Part shown: piece after piece, positions 17,139 through 26,281 of the stretch | Layout of the letters: each line of letters opens with the position of its first letter | Position numbering within the stretch: position 1 is the stretch's first letter | Assembly (NCBI RefSeq): GCF_003751445.1 | Contig: NZ_RJUU01000001.1 | Span: 3,105,001-3,169,000, forward strand | Source: Streptomyces sp. 840.1 | Lineage (GTDB): Bacteria; Actinomycetota; Actinomycetes; Streptomycetales; Streptomycetaceae | Direction: 5' to 3' | DNA: 64,000 bases | Translations under genes and position numbers: made by a program | Notes under the pieces: generated by a model | The model's database searches: none | What the model saw: the letters and a program-made list of their open reading frames with translations, nothing else | Told to the model about the DNA's origin: nothing

Positions 17139-18019
17139 GCGGCAGGCACGGTCTCGAAGGACAGGTCGTCGTCGTCACGGGCGCGGCGCGCGGTGTGGGC
17201 GAGCTGCTGGCCCGCAAGCTCTCGGCACGCGGCGCGAAGCTCGCGCTGGTCGGCCTGGAGCCGGACGAGCTGAAGAAGGTCTCGGAGCGGCTGCACGGCG
17301 ACAGCGAGCACTGGCACGCCGACGTCACTGACCACGAGGCGATGGCCCGCGTCGCCCAGGAGGTCAAGGAGCGCTTCGGCAAGATCGACGTCGTCGTCGC
17401 CAACGCGGGCGTCGCCTCCGGCGGACCGTTCGTCGACTCCGACCCCGTGGCCTGGCGCCGGGTCATCGAGGTCAACCTCATCGGCGGCGCGGTCACCGGC
17501 CGGGCGTTCCTGCCGGTCCTGATGGAGAGCCGAGGCTACTTCCTCCAGATCGCCTCCCTCGCCGCGATCACGCCCGCCCCGATGATGACCGCCTACTGCG
17601 CCTCCAAATCAGGCGTCGAGGCCTTCGCCCACAGCCTGCGTGCCGAGGTCGGCTACCAGGGAGTGAAGGTCGGCGTCGGCTACCTCTCCTGGACCGACAC
17701 CGACATGGTGCGCGGCGCCGACGAGGACGACGTCATGCGCGAACTGCGCCAGCGGCTGCCCTGGCCGATGAACCGCACGTACCCGCTCGGCCCGGCGGTC
17801 GACCGGATAGTGGCCGGCATCGAGCGCCGTTCACCGCATGTGTACGCACAGTGGTGGCTGCGCGGCATGCAGTCGGTACGCGGCTACCTGCCCTCCCTGA
17901 TCGGGGTCGGCGGCCAGCGCGAGATGAAGAGGTTCGGCTCGCGGCTCGAAGGTGTCAGCAAGGGCCTCGTCGGTGCGGGAGGCGCCGCTGACCAGCACGA
18001 ACGGTCCTCGCGCACATAG
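17135..18019 (+). CDS. SDR family oxidoreductase
   Basis: 294 aa from ATG 17135, overlapping the hydrolase by 4 bases. Classical SDR motifs: nucleotide-binding TGAARGVG (residues 13-20), NAGVASGG, catalytic Ser in IASLAAITPAP, and YCASK as the YxxxK pair. The C-terminal 100 residues are longer than usual and include a basic stretch (GGQREMKRFGSRLEGVSKGL), reminiscent of SadH-type dehydrogenases that act on lipids near the membrane. Likely oxidises or reduces the alcohol/ketone partner of the upstream monooxygenase. Confidence 0.88.
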   Translation: MSGRHGLEGQVVVVTGAARGVGELLARKLSARGAKLALVGLEPDELKKVSERLHGDSEHWHADVTDHEAMARVAQEVKERFGKIDVVVANAGVASGGPFVDSDPVAWRRVIEVNLIGGAVTGRAFLPVLMESRGYFLQIASLAAITPAPMMTAYCASKSGVEAFAHSLRAEVGYQGVKVGVGYLSWTDTDMVRGADEDDVMRELRQRLPWPMNRTYPLGPAVDRIVAGIERRSPHVYAQWWLRGMQSVRGYLPSLIGVGGQREMKRFGSRLEGVSKGLVGAGGAADQHERSSRT

Positions 18020-18115
18020 CGTGAATGATCGAAATGCGATGAATGCCCGGTCGTGTAAGTCTGGTCGAGGCCCCACGGGGCCATCCCCCACGCACCCCAC
18101 CGAGGAGTGAACAGC

Positions 18116-18310
18116 ATGGGCATCGCCGACCAGTTCAAGGACAAGGCGCAGGATCTTGCCGACCAGGCGCAGAAGAAGATGAAGGACGGCAAGGGCGAGG
18201 GCCAGGACCGGTCGCAGGACGCGTCCGAACGGACCTCCGACGCGTCGGAGCAGGGTCGCGACAGGGCCCGGGGCGCGGCGGACGACGTTCGCGAGACGTT
18301 CGACCGCTGA
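18116..18310 (+). CDS. small charged antitoxin-like (MT0933-type) protein
   Basis: 64 aa from ATG 18116 behind GAGGAG. The start MGIADQFKDKAQDLADQAQK is followed by a stretch made almost entirely of D, E, K, Q, R, S and G. The opening matches the small MT0933-type 'antitoxin' family common in actinobacteria, proteins with amphipathic, LEA-like character. No toxin gene is next to it, so a toxin-antitoxin role is not supported here. Confidence 0.55.
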   Translation: MGIADQFKDKAQDLADQAQKKMKDGKGEGQDRSQDASERTSDASEQGRDRARGAADDVRETFDR

Positions 18311-18531
18311 CCGCGGTCGCGCATGAGTGACGTGTATCGAGGGGCGTGCCCGGATTCGTTCCGGGTGCGCCCCTTTCGCGTGCGCATTGCCGGAATCCGG
18401 AAGACTGCCCGGCCCGCCGACTGCCGTGCTCCGCAGATGACGTGCGACGTCCGGGCGGGCGATCATTCGGGCCGGGACGGCCCTTGGCGTCGAGGACCGC
18501 GTGAAGCGTGAAGCAGGAGAGCGAGGCGCGG

Positions 18532-18918
18532 ATGCCCGGCATCCAGACCGATGCGCTGGACACGTTCGGAGCGCTGTTCGCGGCGGTCGTGGGGCTGGGC
18601 TGTGCGGCGTGGGGAGGCCGGACCCTGTTCCGGCCGCACCGGTCGCCGGAGCCGTTCGCGGGCCCCGCGTGGGGCGCCCGAGCCTGGGGCACCGCCTATG
18701 CCGTGCTCGGCATCTGCCTGACCGTCCAGATGCTCGGGAAGCTGTACGGCAAGGAACTGGTCTGGCCGATGGCCGTGATGGCCTCCGTCGCCCTGCCGCT
18801 CCTGGCCCTCGCGTTCATCGCGGCCTACGGGGCCCGGTGGCGGGCGCGCCGACGCGGCGAGGCCGCCCGCCCGGGGCGGCACAAACGACGCGCCCGCGCG
18901 CCACGGTCCACCCGTTGA
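18532..18918 (+). CDS. small integral membrane protein
   Basis: 128 aa from ATG 18532 (GAGG five bases upstream); GTG 18508 would add eight residues. Three hydrophobic segments are seen: FGALFAAVVGLGCAAWGG, WGTAYAVLGICLTVQMLG and AVMASVALPLLALAFIAAYG, followed by a strongly basic tail (RARRRGEAARPGRHKRRARA). No family is recognised. It stands alone, tail to tail with the minus-strand pair at 18937-19967. Confidence 0.6.
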   Translation: MPGIQTDALDTFGALFAAVVGLGCAAWGGRTLFRPHRSPEPFAGPAWGARAWGTAYAVLGICLTVQMLGKLYGKELVWPMAVMASVALPLLALAFIAAYGARWRARRRGEAARPGRHKRRARAPRSTR

Positions 18919-18936
18919 CGCTCACGGGCGAGGCCG

Positions 18937-19278
18937 TCAGCTCAGCAGCGTGACCAGCCGCCCCACCGCCTCCACGACGGGCCGGCCCACCTCGCCGACC
19001 GTGGCCGCGATCTGCGCGACGGACGCCAGGGCGAGGCCGCGCTCCCGCAGGGCGCCCCGGTCGGGAGTGAGCTCGGGCAGCGTGCCCTCGACGGTCCGGG
19101 CCTGGTCCGGGGCGAGGTGCGGACGCAGCTCCCGCAGGAGGCGGGTGAGGTCCTCGACGGCGGCACGCAGTTCGACGTCCTGGGCGGGACCGCCGACAGT
19201 GCCGTGGTTGATGCCGATGTTCTGGCGGCCGCCGTGCATGTTGACCACGGGGCCGTAGTAGTTCGACGCGTCACTCAC
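18937..19278 (-). CDS. hypothetical protein with N-terminal YGPVVNMH motif
   Basis: 113 aa. The N-terminus SNYYGPVVNMHGGRQNIG is an Asn/Gly-rich pseudo-palindromic motif that is repeated almost exactly at the C-terminus of the upstream gene. Residues 35-113 are helical (LRAAVEDLTRLLRELRPHLA, LRERGLALASVAQIAATVGE, VGRPVVEAVGRLVTLL), similar to short Streptomyces proteins of the DUF5955 kind as I recall them. The start overlaps the preceding gene's end by 4 bases (ATGA), so the two proteins are made together. Function unknown. Confidence 0.7.
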   Translation of the reverse strand: MSDASNYYGPVVNMHGGRQNIGINHGTVGGPAQDVELRAAVEDLTRLLRELRPHLAPDQARTVEGTLPELTPDRGALRERGLALASVAQIAATVGEVGRPVVEAVGRLVTLLS

Positions 19279-19967
19279 AGTTTGAACCCCGTGTTTCCCC
19301 GGCCGTTGTGCATGTTGACGACAGGGCCGTAGTTGTTGGTGCTGTTGTTGTGGAACTGCCGCACGATCGCGGTGAACTCGGCCTCCGGGTTGTCGATCGC
19401 CTGCACGATCCGTCCGGCGATCTCGCGCAGTTCGTCCATGCTGGGCAGGGTCACGACCACCCTGGAGCCGCTGTTCATCTCGACGACCAGCACCGGCTTC
19501 GCGGACGCGATCAGTTCCCTGATGACGACGACCAGGCAGACCCCGAGGACGATGAGCAGGAGACTGCCGTACCCGTTCTCCCCGACGTCACCCTCGTCCC
19601 CGTTCCCGCTCCCGCTCGCGTAGTTGACCGCGGCGTAGAGCAGGACGGCGACGACCAGCCATTGCACGAGGCGGCTGAAGGCCCTGCCCCAGTTGTAGCC
19701 GAGCTTGAACGCGTCGACCCAGCTGATGTTGTGCAGCGGTACGGCAGCCGACCCGACCCACAGCGTGCGGCGGGTGACCCGGAGGACCAGGGGGTCTCCC
19801 TTGCGGGTGGACTGGTTCTGCGCCCCGGGGTTGTTGAGGCGTCCAGGTACCGCAGAGCCGGGGTGGAGAGGCCGCGCCTGCGGCGGCAGTGGGGGAGCCG
19901 GCGGCCGTGGCGCAGCTTGGGGCGGCGGCTCGGGCGGTGATGTGCCGGGTGTTCCTGTGTCGCCCAT
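19275..19967 (-). CDS. DUF6232-like membrane protein with C-terminal YGPVVNMH motif
   Basis: 230 aa. The first 60 residues are Pro/Ala-rich and disordered. Then VTRRTLWVGSAAVPLHNISW is the typical DUF6232 start, followed by two membrane segments (LVQWLVVAVLLYAAVNYA; YGSLLLIVLGVCLVVVIREL) and a beta part (PVLVVEMNSGSRVVVTLPSM, DELREIAGRIVQAIDNPEAE). The protein ends in FHNNSTNNYGPVVNMHNGRG NTG, the same motif that opens the downstream partner. Membrane anchored; role unknown. Confidence 0.7.
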   Translation of the reverse strand: MGDTGTPGTSPPEPPPQAAPRPPAPPLPPQARPLHPGSAVPGRLNNPGAQNQSTRKGDPLVLRVTRRTLWVGSAAVPLHNISWVDAFKLGYNWGRAFSRLVQWLVVAVLLYAAVNYASGSGNGDEGDVGENGYGSLLLIVLGVCLVVVIRELIASAKPVLVVEMNSGSRVVVTLPSMDELREIAGRIVQAIDNPEAEFTAIVRQFHNNSTNNYGPVVNMHNGRGNTGFKL

Positions 19968-20296
19968 GGCTCCCCCGTGTGGTCAGTCGGTCCCACCCGC
20001 ATGCAGCGGAAGCACCATTAAGCGCCCGGGGGCGGCTGCGAGGCAGACGAGAAGAAGCCAAATTGCCAGGCGATGGCCGGTAGTCGAGACATTGGCCGCG
20101 TCTCCCGGGGACCGTCTCGCGGTCATCGGCATCCCATGACCCGCGCCGGGCGGTCCGGAGGCGAGCGCATCGCTGATCCGCAGGTTGCGGCATCCCAGCG
20201 GGTGCTCGGCCCCTCTGGGTCCCGTGGAGAACCGGTCGTGTCCTGTCGCGCGTCCTGTTCTACGGTGCTTTCAGTCACCTACGACGGGGGAGAGAC
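19968..20296. other. intergenic region before the RHS locus
   Basis: 329 bases without a credible gene. It should contain the promoter of the minus-strand DUF6232 operon and the plus-strand promoter of the 45-aa/RHS operon; the stretch TCCTGTTCTACGGTGC just before 20270 is the most promoter-like. Confidence 0.35.
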
Positions 20297-20434
20297 ATGG
20301 GTAGGGCGGGGACGGTGTCGGCCGAGTGGATCACCGAGCGGCATCGGGGGGTCGTGGATCCCAGGGCGCTGGTGGGTGAGCCGGCGGGTCCGGTTGTGGA
20401 TGCCGGTGCGGGTGAAGCGGGGAACGGGCGGTGA
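20297..20434 (+). CDS. 45-aa protein at the head of the RHS operon
   Basis: ATG 20297 follows GGGGGAGAGAC. The 45 codons (MGRAGTVSAEWITERHRGVV ... GAGEAGNGR) end at TGA 20432-20434, which overlaps the GTG start of the next gene (GTGA). The good ribosome-binding site and translational coupling argue for a real small gene. No family is recognised; its place ahead of a WXG-like partner suggests an accessory of the same secretion unit. Confidence 0.5.
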   Translation: MGRAGTVSAEWITERHRGVVDPRALVGEPAGPVVDAGAGEAGNGR

Positions 20435-21087
20435 GTGGTGACGGGGCGGATCTGCATCTGGACAAGGAGTCGGTCACCAAGTTCACCAAGGGGCTGAACT
20501 CGACGATCGATGAGCTGGGCGATCTGGGTGGTGCGACGGGTTCGGTGATGGGGAAGGGCTTCTCGTCGCTGGCGATCACGGGGATGGAGGCCGGGCACCA
20601 CGGTGTCTCGGTCGATTTCGAGGACTTCTGTGAGCGCTGGGAGTGGGGGGTGCGGGCGCTGGTGCGCGATGCCAGTGGGCTCGCGGACCGGCTGGGTCTG
20701 GCGGCGGGCACGCAGTGGGAGAACGACCAGTACCTCGCGGGCACGCTGAAGGTGGGTGCCAATGCCGTGTTCGGCGGGAATCCGCATGCGAGTGAGGAGG
20801 AGATCGCCAAGCAGAACTGGGGCGACATCTTCACGCCGGACTACCTGGACCCGGACTTCAGCCCGGAGTCGTTCGAGAAGGCCGGTCAGGACATGGGGCA
20901 GACCTGGAAGGACACCGGCCGCACCGTGTTGACCGAAGGGTATGGCGGGCGGCAGTCGGACATGTTCAACAGTGCGCTCGGCATCTCCGACGAGCAGTTC
21001 GACCAGAGCCTGGACGACACGCTGGGGCCGTCGCCGGAGGAACGCGCCCAGCAGGCGCAGCAGCAGGGTGAGTCGGGGGGTAACTGA
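20431..21087 (+). CDS. WXG100/ESX-type partner protein of the RHS toxin
   Basis: 218 aa from GTG 20431. The N-terminal ~100 residues are predicted helical with paired aromatic residues (VDFEDFCERWEWGVRALVRD), resembling the helical hairpins of WXG100-like or ESX-secreted partners. The C-terminal half is acidic and Gln/Gly-rich (QQAQQQGESGGN). The stop is two bases before the RHS start, so the genes are one operon. Probably co-secreted with, or a chaperone for, the RHS protein; this is inference from arrangement. Confidence 0.6.
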   Translation: MSGDGADLHLDKESVTKFTKGLNSTIDELGDLGGATGSVMGKGFSSLAITGMEAGHHGVSVDFEDFCERWEWGVRALVRDASGLADRLGLAAGTQWENDQYLAGTLKVGANAVFGGNPHASEEEIAKQNWGDIFTPDYLDPDFSPESFEKAGQDMGQTWKDTGRTVLTEGYGGRQSDMFNSALGISDEQFDQSLDDTLGPSPEERAQQAQQQGESGGN

Positions 21088-21089
21088 CC

Positions 21090-24000
21090 GTGGGTATAGG
21101 CGACTTCATCAGCGATATCACGCCTGATTCGGTCGAGGACGCGATCGAGGACGGTGTCGAGTGGGCCGGTGACCGGGTCGAGGACGTCGGGAACTGGACG
21201 GCCGACCGGCTGGATGACGTCGGCTGGGAGTCCGGTGCGGACTGGGTGCGGGAGCAGTCGCGTTCGGTCGCCAACCGGATGGGTGCCGAGGTCGACGAGA
21301 TGGACCTCGGGCAGACCGAGGACAAGACGAAGCTGATCTACGGCAGCGTCAGCAAGCTCAATGCCACCGTCACCAAGCTCCGCGCCTTCCAGGCGGCGTT
21401 CGACGGGACCGGTGACGGTCTGAAGGGGCTGGATTCCGGGCAGCTCAAGGGTGAGACGGCCAATGCGCTGCGCACGGCGGTGAGTACGCAGCCGCCGAAG
21501 TGGTACGCGGCCGCCGACGCGACGACGAAGGCGCTCGGGGCGCTGGATTCGTTCTCTTCCACGGTGAGCTGGGCGCAGGGCCAGGCGCAGACGGCGATCG
21601 ACAAGTGGAAAGAGGGCGTCAAGGCGTCCGAGACCGCCGCCGACGCGCACCGTAAGAAGGTCGACGACTTCAACAAGGCGGTCGACCGCTACAACGCCAA
21701 GCCGTCCGACAAGCGTGATCCGTCCGAGCTGCCGCCCCGGCCCGCCTCGACGTTCGAGGACCCGGGCAAGAAGCTGATGAAGGATGCGCAGGACATCCTG
21801 GCCGAGGCGCGTGAGCAGCGGAACTCGGCGGCGCAGACCGCCCGCACCGCGATCAGCGCGGCCCGCGACATGGCCCCGAAGAAGCCCTCGTACTCCGAGC
21901 AGTTGCGTGACGGGTTCGACGAGGCGCAGATCATGGGGATGCATATAGACGGCGGGATCATCAAGGCCACTGCGGGCACGCTGAACTTCGTTCGCAGTGT
22001 GAACCCGATGGATCCGTACAACCTGACGCATCCGGCCGAGTACGTCACGTCCCTGAACAGTCTGGCCGCAGGCCTGGTGGTCGCCGCGAACGACCCGACC
22101 GGCACGGGCATTCAGATGGCCAAGGACTTCATGAAGGACCCGGCCGAGGGCTTCGGGCGGCTGATCCCCGATATCGCGATGACGATCGCCACCGGTGGCG
22201 GCGGCGCCGCGGTGAAGGGCGTCCGCGTCGCCGACGAGGCCGCCGAGGCCGCCCGGCTGCGCCGGCTGGTCGATGACGCCCCGGAGGGCACCCACGGCCG
22301 GACGGACGCGAAGCGGGTCAGCAAGGACACCGACCCGGTCGACCTGGCCACGGGCCGGATGTATCTCCCGCAGACCGATGTGGCGATCCCCGGGATCCTG
22401 CCGCTGGTCTTCAGCCGCCGTACCGAGTCCGGTCTGGCCATCGGCCGGTTCCTGGGCCCGTCCTGGACCTCTACCGTCGACGAACGCCTGCAAGTCGACG
22501 CCATCGGCATCCTCCACATCACAGCCGACGGACTCCTGATCCGCTACCCGCACCCGGTCCCCGGCACCCCCACCACGCCGGAGTCGGGCGCGTCCCGCAC
22601 CCTGCTGGCCCGCGACGGCAACGGCGACTACACCCTCACCGACCCCGACAGCGGCCTCGTCCTCGACTTCAACGCCCCGGCCGGCGCCGAACCGGGGGGC
22701 GACGGCGTGGCCTGGCTGTCGGAGATCAGCGACCGCAACGGCCACACGATCGCGATCGACCGCGACGAGGACGGTGTGCCGCTGGCCCTGGCCCACTCGG
22801 CGGGCCACCAGCTCAACCTGTCCACCACAGGCGGCCTGGTCACCGCCCTGTCCCTGGCCGGGGCGGGCGAGGGCGGCACGGATCTGCCGCTGATGGGCTA
22901 CGGCTACCGGGACGGTGTCCTGACCACGGTCACCAAGCCCTCGGGCGCCACGACCACCTTCCTGCACGACCACCGCCACCGCGTCATCGCCTGGATCGAC
23001 TCGAACGGCAGCCGCTACGACTACGTCTACGACGACCAGGACCGGGTGATATCCGAGGGCGGTGAGGCCGGCCACGTCCACATCACCCTGGCCTACACCG
23101 AACCCGACCCGGAGACGGGCCACCGCACCACCACCCTCACCACCGCCGACGGGCACGCCACCCGCCATGTTTTCGGCCCCGGCTGCCTCCCGCTGGCCGT
23201 CACCGACCCGCTCGGCCACACCACCCGGTTCCACTACGACCCGCGCGGCAACCTCACCACCCGCACCGACCCACTGGGCCGCACCACCGCCTTTGCCTAC
23301 GACGAGAACGACCGGCGCGTCTGCACCACCGGCCCCGACGGGGGCGAACTGCGCACCGTGCGAGGCCCGTCCGGTCTGCCGGTGGAGGTCGTGGGCCCGG
23401 ACGGCAACCGCGTGCTCAACGAGTTCGACGAACGCGGCAACCGCACGGCGGCCACCGACCCGGCCGGCGCCACAACCCGCTACACCTACGACCGGGCCGG
23501 CCGGCTCACGTCGGTCACCAACGTCCTCGGCGCCACGAGCCATGTCGTGTGCGACGCGGCGGGCCTGCCCATGGAGGTGACGGACCAGGACGGTGCCGTC
23601 ACCCGCACGGAGCGGGACGCCCTTGGCAGGCCGGTCCGCATCACCGATCCGCTGGGCGGTGTCACCCGCCTGGAGTGGCACGCCGACGGCCAACTCGCCC
23701 GACGCACCGGCCCCGACGGCGCCACCGAGTCCTGGACGTACGACGGCGAGGGCAACACCCTCAGCCACTCCGACTCGACCGGTGGCACCTCCCGCTCCGA
23801 ATACACCCACTTCGACCTGCTGGTCGCCCGCACCGGACCCGACGGCGCCCGCTACGAGTTCGAGCACGACAACAAACTGCGCCTCACCCGCGTCACCAAC
23901 CCCCAAGGCCTCTCCTGGGCCTACGAGTACGACGCGGCCGGCAACGTCGTCTCCGAGACCGACTTCGACGGCCGTACCCTCACCTACGGGTTGGATGCCG

Positions 24001-25835
24001 CAGGCCAGGTCGCCACCCGCACCGACGCACTCGGTGGGACCATTACGTTCGAGCGCGACCAGCTCGGTCAGGTGGTCGGCAAGGACGTCGACGGGCAGGC
24101 GACGACGTACGTCTACGACCGGGCCGGACGCCTGCTGGAAGCTGCGGGCCCGGACAGCCAACTCCGCTATCAGTACGACCGCCGGGGGAAGGTCAAGACC
24201 GAACTGGTCGACGGCCGACCGGTCTCCTATGCGTACGACGCCCTGGGCCGTCGTACCCGCCGCACCACACCCACCGGCCACGTCACCTCCTACACCTACG
24301 GCAGCGACGGCCGGCCCCAGCACCTGAGCAGCGGCGATCACCGGATCGACTTCACCCACGACGCCGCGGGCCGGGAGCTCACCCGCGCCTTCGGCGACAC
24401 GATCACGATGACGTCGGCCTGGGACGAGGCCGGGCGGCTTTCGGCGCACCACATCACCGCCGGAGCACGCCCCGTCAACAGCCGCACGTACGCCTACCGC
24501 GCCGACGGCCATCTGGCCTCCGTGGCCGACCAGCTCTCGGGCACCCGGACCTTCGACCTCGACCGCGCGGGCCGCGTCACCACCGTCCACGCCAAGAACT
24601 GGACCGAGCGCTACGCCTACGACGACGCCGGCAACCAGACCTCGGCATCCTGGCCGGACCGCCACCCCAGCAGCGAGGCAACCGGTTCCCGCACCTACAA
24701 CGGCACCTCCATCACCCGCGCCGGAGACGTCCGCTTCACACACGACGCACTCGGCCGGATCACCCAGCGCCGCAAGACCCGCCTCTCCCGCAAACCCGAC
24801 GTCTGGCACTACACCTGGGACGCGGAGAACCGCCTCACCGCCGCCACCACGCCCGACGGGACCCACTGGCGCTACCGCTACGACCCCCTGGGCCGCCGCA
24901 CCACGAAGCAACGACTCGCCGCCGACGGCGAAAGCGTGGCAGAGGAGATCCGGTTCACCTGGGACGGCCTGACGCTCTGCGAACAGACCACCCACCACCC
25001 GGACGCCCCGAACACGGTCGCCCTCACCTGGGACCACCGCGGCCACACGCCGCTGGCCCAGACCGAACGCATCCTCACCGACGACGACCGCCAGACCGAG
25101 ATCGACCGCCGATTCTTCGCCATCGCCACCGACCTCATCGGCACCCCCACCGAACTCATCGACGAGACCGGCGACATCGCCTGGCGCTCCCGCTCCACCC
25201 TCTGGGGCACCACTGCCTGGTCCCGCAACAGCGGCACCTACACCCCGCTCCGCTTCCCCGGCCAGTACTACGACCCCGAAACCGGCCTCCACTACAACCT
25301 CTTCCGCCACTACGACCCGGAGACGGGCCGTTACGCCTCCCCCGACCCCCTCGGGCTGGCTCCAGCACCCAACCCGGTGGTGTACGTACACAACCCTCAC
25401 ACCTGGGTGGACCCGCTTGGGCTCGCTCCCGACTACCACGAGTTCCACACCGTCCAGGACGCCGCGAACGCGACTCGTCTGCGGGGAGACGGAACGCCCT
25501 GGCCAACAGAAGACATTCGTGGACAATACGGAGAAGGCGTCTACTCATGGAAGACGCCGGAGGAGGCAGCACGCTACGCGGAACGGCTCCGTGGCCGTGG
25601 AGTCGACGTCGAAGTCCTGAAATTCAGAATATCCGATTCCGATTTCTCATCCTTGCACAAAGCCGACGTCGTGGAGATGTCTCCCGCCGAAGCAGAATCG
25701 TTCATGGACAACTACAGCCGTCTCTACGGAGACGGAAATCCTCACGACTTCGACTACATCCGAGGCCACACAGGAATGGGCGACGAGCACTACTTTCACA
25801 GGCGCGTTTTCGATCGCCTCAACTTCGGGGACTGA
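21090..25835 (+). CDS. RHS-repeat polymorphic toxin with type VII-like N-terminus
   Basis: 1581 aa. Residues 1-330 are an alpha-helical T7SS-type leader (VEDAIEDGVEWAGDRVEDVG, later a coiled-coil and Ala-rich region). A DUF6531 start (DPVDLATGRMYLPQTDVAIP) is near residue 412. From about 600 to 1370 come YD/RHS repeats (for example YDYVYDDQDRVISEGGEAGH), then the RHS core LRFPGQYYDPETGLHYN, YDPETGRYASPDPLGLA and a second PLGLAP. The last ~134 residues after PLGLAP are a variable toxin domain (YGEGVYSWKTPEEAARYAER, HYFHRRVFDRLNF) that fits no family I can name firmly; the GxGVY...A..YA pattern suggests an ADP-ribosyltransferase-like fold. GC drops in this tail. A contact-dependent or secreted antibacterial toxin is likely. 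Confidence 0.88.
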   Translation: MGIGDFISDITPDSVEDAIEDGVEWAGDRVEDVGNWTADRLDDVGWESGADWVREQSRSVANRMGAEVDEMDLGQTEDKTKLIYGSVSKLNATVTKLRAFQAAFDGTGDGLKGLDSGQLKGETANALRTAVSTQPPKWYAAADATTKALGALDSFSSTVSWAQGQAQTAIDKWKEGVKASETAADAHRKKVDDFNKAVDRYNAKPSDKRDPSELPPRPASTFEDPGKKLMKDAQDILAEAREQRNSAAQTARTAISAARDMAPKKPSYSEQLRDGFDEAQIMGMHIDGGIIKATAGTLNFVRSVNPMDPYNLTHPAEYVTSLNSLAAGLVVAANDPTGTGIQMAKDFMKDPAEGFGRLIPDIAMTIATGGGGAAVKGVRVADEAAEAARLRRLVDDAPEGTHGRTDAKRVSKDTDPVDLATGRMYLPQTDVAIPGILPLVFSRRTESGLAIGRFLGPSWTSTVDERLQVDAIGILHITADGLLIRYPHPVPGTPTTPESGASRTLLARDGNGDYTLTDPDSGLVLDFNAPAGAEPGGDGVAWLSEISDRNGHTIAIDRDEDGVPLALAHSAGHQLNLSTTGGLVTALSLAGAGEGGTDLPLMGYGYRDGVLTTVTKPSGATTTFLHDHRHRVIAWIDSNGSRYDYVYDDQDRVISEGGEAGHVHITLAYTEPDPETGHRTTTLTTADGHATRHVFGPGCLPLAVTDPLGHTTRFHYDPRGNLTTRTDPLGRTTAFAYDENDRRVCTTGPDGGELRTVRGPSGLPVEVVGPDGNRVLNEFDERGNRTAATDPAGATTRYTYDRAGRLTSVTNVLGATSHVVCDAAGLPMEVTDQDGAVTRTERDALGRPVRITDPLGGVTRLEWHADGQLARRTGPDGATESWTYDGEGNTLSHSDSTGGTSRSEYTHFDLLVARTGPDGARYEFEHDNKLRLTRVTNPQGLSWAYEYDAAGNVVSETDFDGRTLTYGLDAAGQVATRTDALGGTITFERDQLGQVVGKDVDGQATTYVYDRAGRLLEAAGPDSQLRYQYDRRGKVKTELVDGRPVSYAYDALGRRTRRTTPTGHVTSYTYGSDGRPQHLSSGDHRIDFTHDAAGRELTRAFGDTITMTSAWDEAGRLSAHHITAGARPVNSRTYAYRADGHLASVADQLSGTRTFDLDRAGRVTTVHAKNWTERYAYDDAGNQTSASWPDRHPSSEATGSRTYNGTSITRAGDVRFTHDALGRITQRRKTRLSRKPDVWHYTWDAENRLTAATTPDGTHWRYRYDPLGRRTTKQRLAADGESVAEEIRFTWDGLTLCEQTTHHPDAPNTVALTWDHRGHTPLAQTERILTDDDRQTEIDRRFFAIATDLIGTPTELIDETGDIAWRSRSTLWGTTAWSRNSGTYTPLRFPGQYYDPETGLHYNLFRHYDPETGRYASPDPLGLAPAPNPVVYVHNPHTWVDPLGLAPDYHEFHTVQDAANATRLRGDGTPWPTEDIRGQYGEGVYSWKTPEEAARYAERLRGRGVDVEVLKFRISDSDFSSLHKADVVEMSPAEAESFMDNYSRLYGDGNPHDFDYIRGHTGMGDEHYFHRRVFDRLNFGD

Positions 25836-25843
25836 AGGACATC

Positions 25844-26281
25844 GTGACCCAAGTATTCAAGTTCCGATATCGAGTAGCAGGGGGCAGGGGTGGGCTCGCA
25901 GTGGACCTGCGGGCCGAAACCGCTCCGCTCGAAGACGTGGTTCCGCCGCACAGCATGCAGATCCACAAAAAAGTCTGGCTCGGCCTACCCGCATCCGGCC
26001 TGCACTGGAAAGACGCCGCCTGGCTGGCCTTCGGGGTCGCCATCAATGCACCCGCCCTGAGCGAACTTCTTCCCGCTGGAGTTTTCATTCGAACAGCTTC
26101 ACTCGATTATCCCCTCAGTGACTATCAGTCCGAGGTGGCGGCGTTGGCCATGGACGGGTGGCTTCATGAGCAGTTCGATATGGAGAGTTCAGGTGCTGCC
26201 GTCACTTACGAGGCTTCACAAAGAAATTTCGCATTCACGTGGGGGGATATCGCCCATCCCTTCTCCGACGCCCCGCATTGA
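25844..26281 (+). CDS. candidate immunity protein to the RHS toxin
   Basis: 145 aa from GTG 25844, eight bases after the RHS stop, behind GAAGGA. It starts MTQVFKFRYRVAGGRGGLAV and ends GDIAHPFSDAPH. It has no known motif, is lower in GC than the chromosome average, and is packed directly after the toxin tip. In polymorphic toxin loci the first downstream gene is normally the cognate immunity gene, which is the basis for the call. Confidence 0.55.
   Translation: MTQVFKFRYRVAGGRGGLAVDLRAETAPLEDVVPPHSMQIHKKVWLGLPASGLHWKDAAWLAFGVAINAPALSELLPAGVFIRTASLDYPLSDYQSEVAALAMDGWLHEQFDMESSGAAVTYEASQRNFAFTWGDIAHPFSDAPH

Noticed and set aside
20886..25526. 1546-aa open frame on the minus strand
   Set aside because: It is the antisense shadow of the RHS gene: low-complexity Gly/Val/Ala/Arg composition, no motif, and it covers exactly the YD-repeat region. 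The plus strand has clear RHS motifs.
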